This document shows positions 1 to 9,007 of a stretch of DNA of 64,000 nucleotides, piece by piece (within the stretch, counting starts at the first letter, position 1; each line of letters begins with the position of its first letter). The notes under the pieces are model-generated. The model was not told the DNA's origin. It ran no database searches and was given only the letters and a program-made list of their open reading frames with translations. Source of the stretch: Mucilaginibacter sp. UR6-1. GTDB taxonomy: Bacteria > Bacteroidota > Bacteroidia > Sphingobacteriales > Sphingobacteriaceae. The translations under genes and the position numbers were made by a program. The DNA is taken from positions 1,016,301 to 1,080,300 of the forward strand of contig NZ_JAJIWP010000003.1 of assembly GCF_020880975.1 (NCBI RefSeq). The letters are read 5' to 3'.

Positions 1-33
1 GTCATTATAATAAAATTAGTTCCCCTTTAGTGA

Positions 34-438
34 TTAGGGGATAACCCTGTCATTTTTTGTAGATGGATATGAGTACAAAATGAATTCCAGGTCGGCATCC
101 CATTTATTAATGATATAATGATGCTGGCCCGGGTTGATTTGGATGCCCTGCTGCTCACGTAAGGCGTGCTCGGCACCGTCAATAACAAATGTTGCCCTGC
201 CTTTTAATATGAAGAACAGTTGCGTTGCCTTTTCATGGTAATGCAACTGCTCAGCCGTATCGGGCGGCATTAATTCCTGCTTAACCGATAATCCGTCAGT
301 ATCAACAAAGGTCCAGCCGTGGCAACCATCGCCCCATGTATAATGGTTAAGGCATTCGCTTTTTGAAAAAATAGTGGTCGCCCCCCAGCCCCCTGAAGGG
401 GGAACACTGTTAGCACTATTGTTTTCCGTTGATGACAT
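34..438 (-). CDS. small cupin-domain protein
   Basis: A 134-residue single-domain cupin. Motif 1 is seen as HYHEK with a downstream Q at residues 66-73 and motif 2 as GIQINPGQHH at 98-107, so the metal-binding His pair (H66, H68), E69 and H106 are all present. Such mono-cupins bind a metal and often a small ligand; the substrate cannot be read from sequence. It lies 19 nt downstream of argG on the same strand, so it is probably cotranscribed. Residues about 11-20 (SVPPSGGWGA) are encoded by a GC-rich genomic repeat (381-402), so the N-terminus looks extended by repeat insertion rather than by the cupin fold. Confidence 0.85.
   Translation of the reverse strand: MSSTENNSANSVPPSGGWGATTIFSKSECLNHYTWGDGCHGWTFVDTDGLSVKQELMPPDTAEQLHYHEKATQLFFILKGRATFVIDGAEHALREQQGIQINPGQHHYIINKWDADLEFILYSYPSTKNDRVIP
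381..402. repeat. short GC-rich dispersed repeat, copy 1 (inside a CDS)
   Basis: The motif C6-AG-C5-TGAA-G5 has a self-complementary C5/G5 core. It lies in frame within the cupin gene. Three related copies occur at 450-473, 41264-41286 and 41361-41379. Confidence 0.75.
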
Positions 439-449
439 AAGCTCTTATA

Positions 450-473
450 AGCCCCCTTTAGGGGGTTTGGGGG
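450..473. repeat. short GC-rich dispersed repeat, copy 2 (supplies argG stop)
   Basis: AG-C5-TTTA-G5-TTT-G5. Read on the minus strand, the repeat encodes the last residues of ArgG (PQTP) and provides its TAA stop at 458-460. Confidence 0.75.
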
Positions 474-1654
474 TTAACTTTATGGTAGATCATTACCTGG
501 TTGCCAAATATTTTGGAGAAACCTTTTACATCCTCACCACTCCAGGCGTTGTTCATTTCGCCGTAGCTGCCAAATTTGTTCGACATCAGGTCGTGGTCCG
601 ACTCAATACCTACTATCTGGAAACGGTAAGGGTTAAGCTGAACGTATACTTTACCGCTAACTGTTTTTTGAGTATCGGTTAAAAATGCTTCCATGTTGCG
701 CATAATCGGGTCGTGAAACTGCCCTTCGTGCAGCCAGTTGCCGTAAAAGGTAGCCAATTGATCCTTCCATGATAGCTGCCATTTGGTAAGCACATGTTTT
801 TCTAAAGTATGATGTGCTTTAATGATGATCACGGGGGCAGCCGCCTCAAAGCCAACACGGCCTTTAATGCCGATGATGGTATCACCAACGTGTATATCAC
901 GGCCAACGCCATAAGGCTGGGCAATGGCCTGCAATGCCTGTATAGCTTTGGTAGGATGATCGTACTGCTCCCCGTTAATAGCAACCAGTTCGCCTTTATC
1001 AAACGTAAGCTCAAGGTTTTTTTCTTCGGTAGCTGTTACCGGTGTAGGCCATGCATCCTCAGGCAAGCCTAAATTTGAGGTAAGGGTTTCCTTACCACCA
1101 ACTGATGTACCCCAGATGCCTTTGTTGATTGAATATTTGGCTTTCTCAAAATTCATCTCAACACCGTGCTTTTTCAGGTATTCAATTTCCTCTTCGCGGC
1201 TTAATTTAAGATCGCGGATAGGGGTAAGTATTTTAACTTCGGGCACCAGGATGTTGAATATCATATCAAAACGCACCTGGTCATTACCGGCACCTGTGCT
1301 GCCATGGGCAACATATTCGGCACCAATCTCTTTAGCGTAATTGGCTATGGCTGTAGCCTGGCTAACACGCTCGGCACTTACTGAAAGGGGGTAAGTATTG
1401 TTTTTTAATACGTTACCGTAGATAAGGTAGCGCACACAGCTATCGTAAAAATTGGTAGTTTCATCAACCACGTGGTGGCTGGTTACGCCCATTTTAAAGG
1501 CACGTTCTTCAACGCTCTTAAGTTCTTCATCGCTAAAGCCGCCAGTGTTTACAATTACCGAGTGCACCTCCATGCCGAGGTCGCGGGTTAAATAAATGCA
1601 GCAAAACGATGTATCTAAACCGCCGCTGTATGCCAATACTACTTTTTTCTTCAT
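458..1654 (-). CDS. argG: argininosuccinate synthase
   Basis: Joins citrulline and aspartate using ATP to give argininosuccinate, the penultimate step of arginine synthesis in the cytoplasm. At 398 residues it is the usual length. The N-terminal ATP-pyrophosphatase loop AYSGGLDTS is at residues 8-16, and HGSTGAGNDQVRF, which binds citrulline/aspartate, is near residue 117. The ATG at 1654 starts directly at the conserved KKKVVLAYSGG. The C-terminus ends in a repeat-derived tail (copy 2 repeat). It follows the GNAT gene by 30 nt, consistent with one leftward transcript with the cupin gene; the other arg genes common in Bacteroidota arg operons are not in the window. Confidence 0.97.
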   Translation of the reverse strand: MKKKVVLAYSGGLDTSFCCIYLTRDLGMEVHSVIVNTGGFSDEELKSVEERAFKMGVTSHHVVDETTNFYDSCVRYLIYGNVLKNNTYPLSVSAERVSQATAIANYAKEIGAEYVAHGSTGAGNDQVRFDMIFNILVPEVKILTPIRDLKLSREEEIEYLKKHGVEMNFEKAKYSINKGIWGTSVGGKETLTSNLGLPEDAWPTPVTATEEKNLELTFDKGELVAINGEQYDHPTKAIQALQAIAQPYGVGRDIHVGDTIIGIKGRVGFEAAAPVIIIKAHHTLEKHVLTKWQLSWKDQLATFYGNWLHEGQFHDPIMRNMEAFLTDTQKTVSGKVYVQLNPYRFQIVGIESDHDLMSNKFGSYGEMNNAWSGEDVKGFSKIFGNQVMIYHKVNPQTP

Positions 1655-1684
1655 TATATATGTTTGTTCAACCGGGTTAAAAGT

Positions 1685-2344
1685 TTAAACCTTTGCTAAT
1701 AGTGCAATAATCTTTGATGATCCGCGCAGGGCATTTTCAATACGCTCAAGCAGGGTAGCCTTGTGGGTAATGTTTTTTAGTTTGTTTTCTGCTTGTTTAG
1801 CTTTATCAGCCGGATCAAACAGCATGGCGGTGCACATGCAGTTTTTACGCCCTTTGCTCATTAAAATATCGTAGTTAACGCAACTGGTACAGCCTTTCCA
1901 AAAATCTTCATCCTGCGTTAATTCCGAATACGTAACCGGCTCGTAACCAAGCTCGGAGTTGATCTTCATTACGGCTAAGCCTGTTGTTAAGCCAAACAGT
2001 TTAGCTTCAGGGTATTTGCTGCGCGAGAGCTCAAAAATGCGTTCTTTAATAGCCTTTGCCAGGCCCACTTTACGAAAGTTAGGATTAACTATAAGGCCTG
2101 AGTTAGCCACAAACTGCCCATGGCTCCATGTTTCAATGTAGCAAAAGCCGGCCCAGGTGCCATCCTTATGTAAAGCAATAACCGCTTTACCTTCAAGCAT
2201 TTTATTGGCCACATACTCGGGCGAACGCTGTGCTATACCGGTACCGCGTGCTTTAGCTGATTCAGCCATTTCATCACATATCTGCTGCGCAAAATCAACG
2301 TGCTGTGCTGATGCAACTAATATATCAAAATCTTGTATGGTCAT
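1685..2344 (-). CDS. GNAT-family N-acetyltransferase, possible ArgA-like
   Basis: A 219-residue acetyltransferase. The acetyl-CoA-binding core is seen around residues 85-115 (SGLIVNPNFRKVGLAKAIKERIF), which matches the GNAT V/I-x-P-x-x-R-x-x-G-x-A pattern. Its position immediately upstream of argG suggests the N-acetylglutamate-forming step of arginine synthesis, as proposed for similar Bacteroidota genes; that role is inference from context. A Cys-rich C-terminal stretch (GCTSC, KNCMC) is unusual for a GNAT and could bind metal. The start at 2344 (MTIQDF) was chosen over an in-frame ATG at 2374 because the extra ten residues are not protein-like and would reduce the leader. Confidence 0.82.
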   Translation of the reverse strand: MTIQDFDILVASAQHVDFAQQICDEMAESAKARGTGIAQRSPEYVANKMLEGKAVIALHKDGTWAGFCYIETWSHGQFVANSGLIVNPNFRKVGLAKAIKERIFELSRSKYPEAKLFGLTTGLAVMKINSELGYEPVTYSELTQDEDFWKGCTSCVNYDILMSKGRKNCMCTAMLFDPADKAKQAENKLKNITHKATLLERIENALRGSSKIIALLAKV

Positions 2345-2801
2345 TAAAAAAATAGAATGATTGCTGTAAACCAAATGGTTATTTAAAACCTATTAAGTAA
2401 TCAGATGCTTTTTTGTTGGCAGAGTTTAATATATACTCAGCAACAGGGGTTGAGATAAGTAAATTAAACCCGGGGGATAAACAATCGTCGTCGAGACGGA
2501 ATACACATAAAAATTACTGTAACCAAAGCATTGGCAACAGGAGCAAAAATTGCTCTTGTAACTGGCTTATATAAGCTTTGCTGGTTCATTTTTACAGTAT
2601 TATTTGCGTTTTATAAATTTTGTGCAAAGTATCGTATTAATTTTTATTTATGCAAGAAAAAAGTGCACGAATTAATAAGTTAACAATGGATAATTACAAT
2701 CAATTGAAAAATGCGAATAACACACCATGCCATCAGGGAGTTAACTGTTAAAAACAGAAGTGTGGTTGTGCCCGTTATTAACCGCACAAATACATTAACG
2801 A
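2345..2801. other. divergent intergenic region
   Basis: This 457-bp spacer lies between the leftward arg genes and the rightward 2H phosphoesterase gene. It is AT-rich and must hold promoters for both. Apart from the candidate leader reading frame at 2464-2589 I see no clear gene, RNA or repeat. Confidence 0.6.
2464..2589 (-). CDS. possible Arg-rich leader peptide of the arg genes
   Basis: A 41-codon reading frame on the same strand and about 120 nt upstream of the GNAT-argG genes. It contains three consecutive CGA arginine codons and ends SRRRLFIPRV. An internal ATG at 2508 would give a 14-residue peptide with four Arg, the size of classical attenuation leaders. I see no strong intrinsic terminator behind it: there is an imperfect TGTTG...CAACA hairpin near 2415-2445 but no U-run on the minus strand. 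This is a weak, hypothesis-level call. Confidence 0.25.
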   Translation of the reverse strand: MNQQSLYKPVTRAIFAPVANALVTVIFMCIPSRRRLFIPRV

Positions 2802-3308
2802 ATGGAGGGAACACAACCGCTTATTTTAACACTGAAACTTGATAACAACGCGCAGATGTTTTTTAATGACCTGCGCAAGCAGTACTTTCCGCCCGGGCGT
2901 AATTTTATTGATGCTCACCTTACCTTGTTCCATCAGTTACCGCCAGGGCAGCACGAGGTTTTTGAGTTGCTTTATGAAATAGGTAAGCAGCGCCAAAGTT
3001 TTACAGTTAATGTAAGCAGGATAGTTAGTATTGGTAATGGCGTGGCGTTTAAATGCGAGAGCGATGAACTACAAAAACTTCACCAGTATTTACAGCAGCA
3101 ATGGCGGCAGTGGTTAATTCCGCAGGATAGGCAAAAGCTTTGGCCGCACATCACCATACAAAATAAAGTTAGCGCTGATGTTGCCCAGGCTACATTGAAC
3201 AGGCTTTTAGCAACGTTTACACCATTCAGTATAAAAGTAACCGGATTTAGCTTATGGAAATACCTGGGCGGCCCGTGGGAGTTTGCAGAGGAGTTTTTGT
3301 TTCAATAA
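2802..3308 (+). CDS. 2H phosphoesterase (2'-5' RNA ligase-like)
   Basis: A 168-residue protein with the two H-x-T/S-x motifs that define the 2H phosphoesterase fold: HLTL at residues 39-42 and HITI at 116-119. The family includes ThpR/LigT RNA 2',3'-cyclic phosphodiesterases and nucleotide phosphodiesterases; the particular substrate cannot be decided here. The spacing of the motifs and the overall length fit the family. It stands alone, with the end of the envelope operon converging on it from the right. Confidence 0.88.
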   Translation: MEGTQPLILTLKLDNNAQMFFNDLRKQYFPPGRNFIDAHLTLFHQLPPGQHEVFELLYEIGKQRQSFTVNVSRIVSIGNGVAFKCESDELQKLHQYLQQQWRQWLIPQDRQKLWPHITIQNKVSADVAQATLNRLLATFTPFSIKVTGFSLWKYLGGPWEFAEEFLFQ

Positions 3309-3337
3309 AAAAGGCTGCCCAAATAACTGAACAGCCT
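3307..3337 (-). terminator. intrinsic terminator of the amidase-MCE operon
   Basis: On the minus strand the hairpin AGGCTG...CAGCCT (loop of about 14 nt) is followed by a run of six T, directly after the MCE gene stop. Confidence 0.7.
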
Positions 3338-3362
3338 GATGTATGTGTGAGTCTAAAATTTC

Positions 3363-4307
3363 TTAATCCTTACCGCCGCCAAATATCGAGAAGCTTACGT
3401 AACGTTTTGGGTGAGCTTTCAGATCAATAAACAGGTTATTGAGGTTAGCCGAAGCATTGCTCAGGTTTTTATACATCGTACTATCGTTTATAAGTAAACC
3501 TAAACTGCCTTCGCGGCTGTTGATCTTGTTAGTGGTAGTTTCAAGGTTGGCCATGGTTTTGTCTACATTATCCATAGTTTGTTTCAGGTTTGTAGCTGCC
3601 AAATCGTTGCTAAACTTTTTAAAGTTAAGCGCGATATCATTAAAGTGAGCTGTAGTACCCTTTAAATTGCCTGATATAGTTGCTGCATTACCCATAACGG
3701 TATTAATGTGCCCTGATTGCGCGCCAACCAAAGCGTCAATTTTTTTAGTGGTACCCTCCAGTGTTTGCAATGAGTTGGCTATGCTTGAAAAGCTGCGGTC
3801 AACATTTTTCTCAAAATTAGGGTTCATGATGCGGTTGATGGATGCCAGCGATGAATCAAGTTTAGTGATCAGTGCTTCCGCCTTTTTTTGTATCGGCTGC
3901 AGGCTTTCGGCCAAACTGCCTTGTATGTCAGCACGCAGGGTGTCTTCATCCTGGGCGGGTTTTGCGCTGTCCCCTAAATCAAAAACAATAGCCTTGCCAC
4001 CCAGCAGGTCTGTGCTTTGCAGTTGTGCCAGTGTGTTTGATGGCACGTTATACTTATCATCAACCTTAAATTCAACCACGGTACGCCCATCAGGCTGTAA
4101 TTCCATTTTTGATACACGGCCAACCTGGTAACCATTTACAAGTACCGGTTTTGAAACCGATAAACCTTCTACGTTCTTATATATGGCGTAGTACTTGTTC
4201 GAGCCCGAAAATACATCATTCCCGCTCAGGTAACTGTATGTTAATAAAAGCGCCGTTATGGCAATTGCCGTGAATACGCCTATTTTGGTTTCGTTTGATA
4301 TTTTCAA
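3363..4307 (-). CDS. MCE/MlaD-family lipid transport protein
   Basis: A 314-residue protein with one N-terminal membrane helix (about residues 8-27) and a single MCE domain at about 37-115 (KNVEGLSVSKPVLVNGYQVGRV, then LLGGKAIVFDLG). A long helical, coiled-coil-prone tail follows. MlaD-type proteins form rings that shuttle phospholipids between the inner and outer membranes with an ABC transporter. The permease and ATPase are not in this window. It follows the amidase gene by 27 nt, and this amidase-MCE-lptD neighbourhood is common in Bacteroidota, pointing to an outer-membrane role. Confidence 0.92.
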   Translation of the reverse strand: MKISNETKIGVFTAIAITALLLTYSYLSGNDVFSGSNKYYAIYKNVEGLSVSKPVLVNGYQVGRVSKMELQPDGRTVVEFKVDDKYNVPSNTLAQLQSTDLLGGKAIVFDLGDSAKPAQDEDTLRADIQGSLAESLQPIQKKAEALITKLDSSLASINRIMNPNFEKNVDRSFSSIANSLQTLEGTTKKIDALVGAQSGHINTVMGNAATISGNLKGTTAHFNDIALNFKKFSNDLAATNLKQTMDNVDKTMANLETTTNKINSREGSLGLLINDSTMYKNLSNASANLNNLFIDLKAHPKRYVSFSIFGGGKD

Positions 4308-4334
4308 GGTAGTAGAGTGTTTTTATAAATGATA

Positions 4335-5240
4335 TTAATTTTCTAACTGTTTTTTATAACTCTTTAATGCACTTAATATCGAGTTCACTATCTCCGTTTG
4401 ACCTTCGTCTGATGTAAGGTAGTCTTCCTCATCCGGATTGTTTATAAATCCGGTTTCAACAAGTACTGATGGCATGGCCGTATGATCGAGCACCAAAACC
4501 ACCTGTTCCTTTACGCCGTGGCTCTCGCGGTTATAGTTACCTGTAAGTTCACTATCTATTAAACTCGCAAAGCGTATACTTTGTTTACGGTATTTATCTC
4601 TAAATGTGTTTAACATGATAACCGATGCCGGATTATCCGGATCATAGCCCGCGTAATTGTCCTTATAGTTCTTCTCGGTAAAGATAACCGCGTTCTCACG
4701 CAGCGCTTCTTCCTGCGCGCCAACACGCCTCGAACCATAAACAAGTATCATGGCGCCTTTGCCGCTGCGATTAGCTACCGTGCTTGTTTTGTAAATAGGG
4801 ATGCTTTTGCCTTTACGCTTACGATAGCCCACAACCTCGGTAACCTTACGGTTGGCCAGCGAGTTGCAGTGTAATGATATAAACAACTGGCCTTTAGCAT
4901 TATTAGCTATATCGGCACGTTTGTGCAGTTCCACAAAGGTATCGTTGCTGCGGGTCATAATGGTGTTAACACCGGGCAGGTCGCGTTCAATGGCCTTTTG
5001 CAATTTAAGGGCGAGGGCGAGGGTAACTGTCTTCTCGTTGGTGTTGGGGCCAAAAGCGCCGGGGTCCTTACCACCGTGGCCGGCATCAATAACTACCGTG
5101 CGCAGCCTGAAGCCTTCGGGGGCTTGTACCGAATCCGTGGTTTGCTGATCTAAGGCCCTTGCGGGCTGTGCAGCGTAAAAAAATGAAACTAAAAGAGCTG
5201 AAAATGTATAGATGTGTTTCCTTGAAATTTTTATCATCAT
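4335..5240 (-). CDS. N-acetylmuramoyl-L-alanine amidase (AmiC type)
   Basis: A secreted zinc amidase of the Amidase_3 family that cuts the bond between MurNAc and the peptide stem during cell separation. Signal peptide at residues 1-29. Zinc ligands are visible as DAGHGG (H55), E69 and SLHCNS (H124), with the catalytic Glu in VETGFINNPDEEDYL (E262). All active-site residues are intact at 301 residues. It is the second of two tandem paralogues, 43 nt after the first, and precedes the MCE gene, so the three genes likely form one operon. Confidence 0.95.
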   Translation of the reverse strand: MMIKISRKHIYTFSALLVSFFYAAQPARALDQQTTDSVQAPEGFRLRTVVIDAGHGGKDPGAFGPNTNEKTVTLALALKLQKAIERDLPGVNTIMTRSNDTFVELHKRADIANNAKGQLFISLHCNSLANRKVTEVVGYRKRKGKSIPIYKTSTVANRSGKGAMILVYGSRRVGAQEEALRENAVIFTEKNYKDNYAGYDPDNPASVIMLNTFRDKYRKQSIRFASLIDSELTGNYNRESHGVKEQVVLVLDHTAMPSVLVETGFINNPDEEDYLTSDEGQTEIVNSILSALKSYKKQLEN

Positions 5241-5283
5241 GTGTAGTGAACGAACTAACCTTAAATTTATTGGCTATTAAACA

Positions 5284-6141
5284 CTAAGCTTCCACTTCGG
5301 TTTTAAGAGTTTTTAACGCGCGCACAATTGTGGCCACTATCTGGTCCTGCCCTTCTTCCGAGTTCAGGTAATCTTCTTCATCAGGGTTATTGATGTATCC
5401 GGTTTCAATCAACACCGCGGGCATGGCACTGTGGCAAAGTACCAGTACGCCCTGTTCGCGTATGCCCTCACTACGGCGGCCATCGGTTTCAACAAACTCC
5501 TGGTTTAATATACTGGCAAACCGTACGCTTTGCTTGCGGTATTTGCGTTTGTACTCATTCATCAGTATCATGGCCGATGGATCATTCGGATCTATTACGG
5601 CATCCATTTCCTCTTCATCGCCAAGGCGGGTTTCCTTAATGGCCTTTTCTTCTTCTTTGGTGCGATGAAAACCATATACCAGCAGCAATACACCTTTGCC
5701 GGAGCGGTTGGCTACGCTTGTTTTTTTACCCGACGCTGATCGTACTATCTTATTAGGCAGTGAGTTGCAGTGTATGGATATGAATATGTCACCCTTGGCA
5801 TCATTAGCGATGTCCGAGCGTTTTTGCCATAAAATATCATCGTCGGTAGTGCGGGTCATCACCACTTTTACATCGCTTAATTCTTTTTCTATCGCCTTTT
5901 GCAATTTAAAGGCAATTTGTAGCGTTACCTTCTTTTCGACAGAGTATTTGCCCGATGCACCGGCCCGAAAACCACCATGGCCGGCATCAACAATTACCGT
6001 TTTTAGTTTAAATTTATTAGTTTGATTAACCGTATCTTTGGGCGCATAATTATTGGCCGCCAACATCATTTTAAATGAAAAAAATGGAAGTAATATAAAC
6101 AGGAACCTTAAACAATAATTCAATCTGTTCAGTGTTTTCAT
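5284..6141 (-). CDS. N-acetylmuramoyl-L-alanine amidase (AmiC type), paralogue
   Basis: Paralogue of the neighbouring amidase, with the same layout: signal peptide about 1-29, DAGHGG (H54), E69, SIHCNS (H124) and the C-terminal IETGYINNPDEEDYL motif. The ATG at 6141 (MKTLNRL) was chosen over an in-frame ATG at 6186, because it puts the basic n-region of the signal peptide at the start and leaves 53 bp of divergent promoter space before lptD. The middle insert (about residues 135-200) differs most between the two copies and is where they may have diverged in regulation or partner binding. Confidence 0.93.
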   Translation of the reverse strand: MKTLNRLNYCLRFLFILLPFFSFKMMLAANNYAPKDTVNQTNKFKLKTVIVDAGHGGFRAGASGKYSVEKKVTLQIAFKLQKAIEKELSDVKVVMTRTTDDDILWQKRSDIANDAKGDIFISIHCNSLPNKIVRSASGKKTSVANRSGKGVLLLVYGFHRTKEEEKAIKETRLGDEEEMDAVIDPNDPSAMILMNEYKRKYRKQSVRFASILNQEFVETDGRRSEGIREQGVLVLCHSAMPAVLIETGYINNPDEEDYLNSEEGQDQIVATIVRALKTLKTEVEA

Positions 6142-6194
6142 TATGTTTGAACGCTGGTTAACCATATCTGCAAAAATACTATTCATTATTAATT

Positions 6195-9005
6195 TTGAAA
6201 TTCGTTAGGCTTTTTTTTCTGCTTGCAATTATATTAACGGTAAATGCGGTGGCTGTTGCATACAGAAGCGGATATAAAAGCAGCCCCGTTACCGCGAGGG
6301 ACACTATTATTAAGCTTGACAGCACCAAGGCTACTGACCGGCGGCTTATAAATGGCCCGTTTCGTAAAGCTACACCGGCACCTAAACAAAGCCCTGTAAA
6401 AAAAGACACCATTCCTAAAGATTCGTTGCGCCGCGATACTTCCTCACGTGATACCGGCCGCATGGCTATGGCTGCCGATACCGGCAGAAAATCAGCCAGT
6501 GGCCTCGAATCAGAAGTGAAAGCACATGCCGAAGATAGTATTATAGTTGATAACGAGAACAACATTATGTACCTGTATGGCAAAGCACGGGTTACTTATG
6601 AGGATGTTGAGCTTGATGCCGAGTACATTCGCGTAGATAAAAAAAATCACCTGATATATGCCAGCGGCAGGCCAAGCCCTAAAACAGGCCGCTACATAGG
6701 CCGCCCGATATTCCAGCAAAAAAATGATAAACCATCATATGCTGATTCGCTGTTGTTTGATTACACAACCAAGAAAGGAAAGATATTTAACCCGGCATCT
6801 GAGCAGGACGGCAACTTTATTTCGGGCGGACAGGCAAAAAAACTGAACAATGAGGAAGTAGCCTATAAAAATGTTATTTACAGTACCTGTAATGAGCCAT
6901 ATCCGCATACGCACTTTGGTATAGTAATAACCAAAGGTATAGGCGAGAAGCACCGCATCATATCAGGCCCTGCTTACCTCGAGATAGCCGGTATACCATT
7001 GCCGCTGGGGGTACCGTTCGGTTTCTTCCCCAAGCCGGAGTCAAGGGCATCAGGGGTTATATTTCCAACTTTTGGTGAAGACCAGCGTTTGGGTTTCTTT
7101 ATGCGTAACCTGGGCTATTACATCGCGCTTAACGAGTATATGGACCTTACCAGCAACGTATCTATCTATTCGCGCGGATCGTACGAGCTGAGTACCGCGG
7201 CCCGTTACCTAAAACGTTACAAGTACCAGGGTAACCTTACGCTGAGCTACGGCTCGCACAATTACGGCCTGCCCGGCGATCCGGCTGCAAAGGATTTTAA
7301 CATTTCCTGGTCACACAGTCAGGATGCCAACGCCCATCCGGGCAGTACATTCAGTGCCTCGGTTAACGCGGGTACCTCAAGCTTTTACCAAAACTCGCCC
7401 GCAGGGCAAAACTATAGCCTTACGCAGCTTACGCAAAACAACCTTCGTTCAAGTATCGCCTATGGCAAAACCTGGGCCGGTACACCATTTAACTTAAACG
7501 TGAGCTTAGGCCACAGCCAGGATATTACCCAAAAAAGGGTAACGCTCGATCTGCCTACCGTATCTTTCAATATGTCAACCCTTAGTCCGTTTGACAGTAA
7601 GAACCGGGTAGGCGAGCAAAAATGGTATCAAAAAATTACAGTAGGCTACAGCTTACAAGCCCAAAATAAACTGAACAATATACCGGAGTCGCAACTGTTT
7701 ACCAGCGAAACACTTACCAAGCGCCTGCAAAACGGTATGCAGCATACCATACCGGTTGCGTTGAGCTTAAATGTATTTAAGTACTTTCAGTTCAATACAT
7801 CAGCTAACTATACCGAGCGCTGGTACCTGCAATCTATCCGCAAGAGGTATGATCGTGATGACCCGAACGTATCTCCGGGTACCGCGGTTATTGATACTGT
7901 TGGCGGCTTTGCCAGGGCAGGGGAGTATAACCTGAATGCAGGTATGTCAACCAAAATTTACAGCCAGGCAAACTTTGGTGGTAAAATAAAGGCCATCAGG
8001 CACGTAATGACGCCTTCATTAACGTTCAGCTACCGCCCGGATTTCTCTGACCCGAGCTATGGCTACTATCGTACCATTGTAAGCGAGGCCTCCATACCGT
8101 ATACTTACACCGCGCAAACCTACTCTATATTTGAGCAGGCGGTTTACGGCGGGCCATCGGCAGGCCGCTCGGCAGGTATCGGGCTTAACATTGATAACGT
8201 TATTGAGGCCAAGATCAGGCCAAGCGCAACCGATACCTCTAATACCGATAAAAAGATAGCCATATTACAGGGCTTCTCGGTATCAACCTTCTATAACTTC
8301 GCGGCAGATTCTATCAAGCTTTCGCCAATATCGTTCTCAGGCCATACCGGCTTATTCGGGCAAAAGGTGAATATCAGCTTTAACGGATCATTAAACCCTT
8401 ATGTGGTGCAAACACGCGACTCTATATCTAACGGTGCCGTTGTACGTTATGCACGCTCGCTGGCGCGTTATAGCTGGCAGGATGGTAAATTCCCGATGCT
8501 GACTAACCTGGGCTTATCCATGAGCGGTAGCCTTAACTCATCATCATTCAGCCCAAAAAAGCAGGCGCAGCCCAACACCATGCAAAACATGACGCCGGAG
8601 CAATCAAGGCAGTTATCGTTGATCAACAGCGATCCGGGGGCTTATATTGACTTTACCGTACCCTGGAACATATCCTTTAGCTACAACTTTAACTATAATA
8701 ACAGCGGGGTAACCACTACCACCACCAATACCATGATGATAAGTGGTGACGTGAGTATCTCGCCCAAATGGAAGGTGCAATACTCCACCAACTTTGACTT
8801 TAATGCCATGAAGCTGGCCGATGCAACGTCATTCGCCATATACCGCGATTTGCATTGCTGGGACCTGTCGGTACAGTGGCTGCCGTTCGGTTACTATAAA
8901 TCGTACAACGTTACTATTAAAGTTAAATCATCAATTTTACAGGACCTTAAACTTACCAAACGCAGCGATTATACCAGCAACAGGTATTATGGCGGCGGCT
9001 TTTAA
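6195..9005 (+). CDS. lptD: LptD-like LPS assembly outer-membrane protein
   Basis: A 936-residue outer-membrane protein. Signal peptide 1-22, a charged low-complexity linker to about residue 105, then an OstA/LptA-like beta-jellyroll (IMYLYGKARVTYEDVELDAEYIRVD region, about 115-250). A long beta-barrel follows, ending in a terminal Phe as outer-membrane barrels do. LptD inserts lipopolysaccharide into the outer leaflet. It differs strongly from the enterobacterial protein, as is typical of Bacteroidota. It faces the amidase operon and is followed after 2 nt by cinA. Confidence 0.9.
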   Translation: MKFVRLFFLLAIILTVNAVAVAYRSGYKSSPVTARDTIIKLDSTKATDRRLINGPFRKATPAPKQSPVKKDTIPKDSLRRDTSSRDTGRMAMAADTGRKSASGLESEVKAHAEDSIIVDNENNIMYLYGKARVTYEDVELDAEYIRVDKKNHLIYASGRPSPKTGRYIGRPIFQQKNDKPSYADSLLFDYTTKKGKIFNPASEQDGNFISGGQAKKLNNEEVAYKNVIYSTCNEPYPHTHFGIVITKGIGEKHRIISGPAYLEIAGIPLPLGVPFGFFPKPESRASGVIFPTFGEDQRLGFFMRNLGYYIALNEYMDLTSNVSIYSRGSYELSTAARYLKRYKYQGNLTLSYGSHNYGLPGDPAAKDFNISWSHSQDANAHPGSTFSASVNAGTSSFYQNSPAGQNYSLTQLTQNNLRSSIAYGKTWAGTPFNLNVSLGHSQDITQKRVTLDLPTVSFNMSTLSPFDSKNRVGEQKWYQKITVGYSLQAQNKLNNIPESQLFTSETLTKRLQNGMQHTIPVALSLNVFKYFQFNTSANYTERWYLQSIRKRYDRDDPNVSPGTAVIDTVGGFARAGEYNLNAGMSTKIYSQANFGGKIKAIRHVMTPSLTFSYRPDFSDPSYGYYRTIVSEASIPYTYTAQTYSIFEQAVYGGPSAGRSAGIGLNIDNVIEAKIRPSATDTSNTDKKIAILQGFSVSTFYNFAADSIKLSPISFSGHTGLFGQKVNISFNGSLNPYVVQTRDSISNGAVVRYARSLARYSWQDGKFPMLTNLGLSMSGSLNSSSFSPKKQAQPNTMQNMTPEQSRQLSLINSDPGAYIDFTVPWNISFSYNFNYNNSGVTTTTTNTMMISGDVSISPKWKVQYSTNFDFNAMKLADATSFAIYRDLHCWDLSVQWLPFGYYKSYNVTIKVKSSILQDLKLTKRSDYTSNRYYGGGF

Positions 9006-9007
9006 TT

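Noticed and set aside
374..682. 102-codon plus-strand frame over cupin and argG
   Set aside because: Antisense to two well-supported genes; its Pro/Gly runs come from the GC-rich repeats.
2410..2450. Attenuator hairpin between the leader frame and the GNAT gene
   Set aside because: The stem is interrupted and is followed by an A-run, not a U-run, on the transcribed strand.
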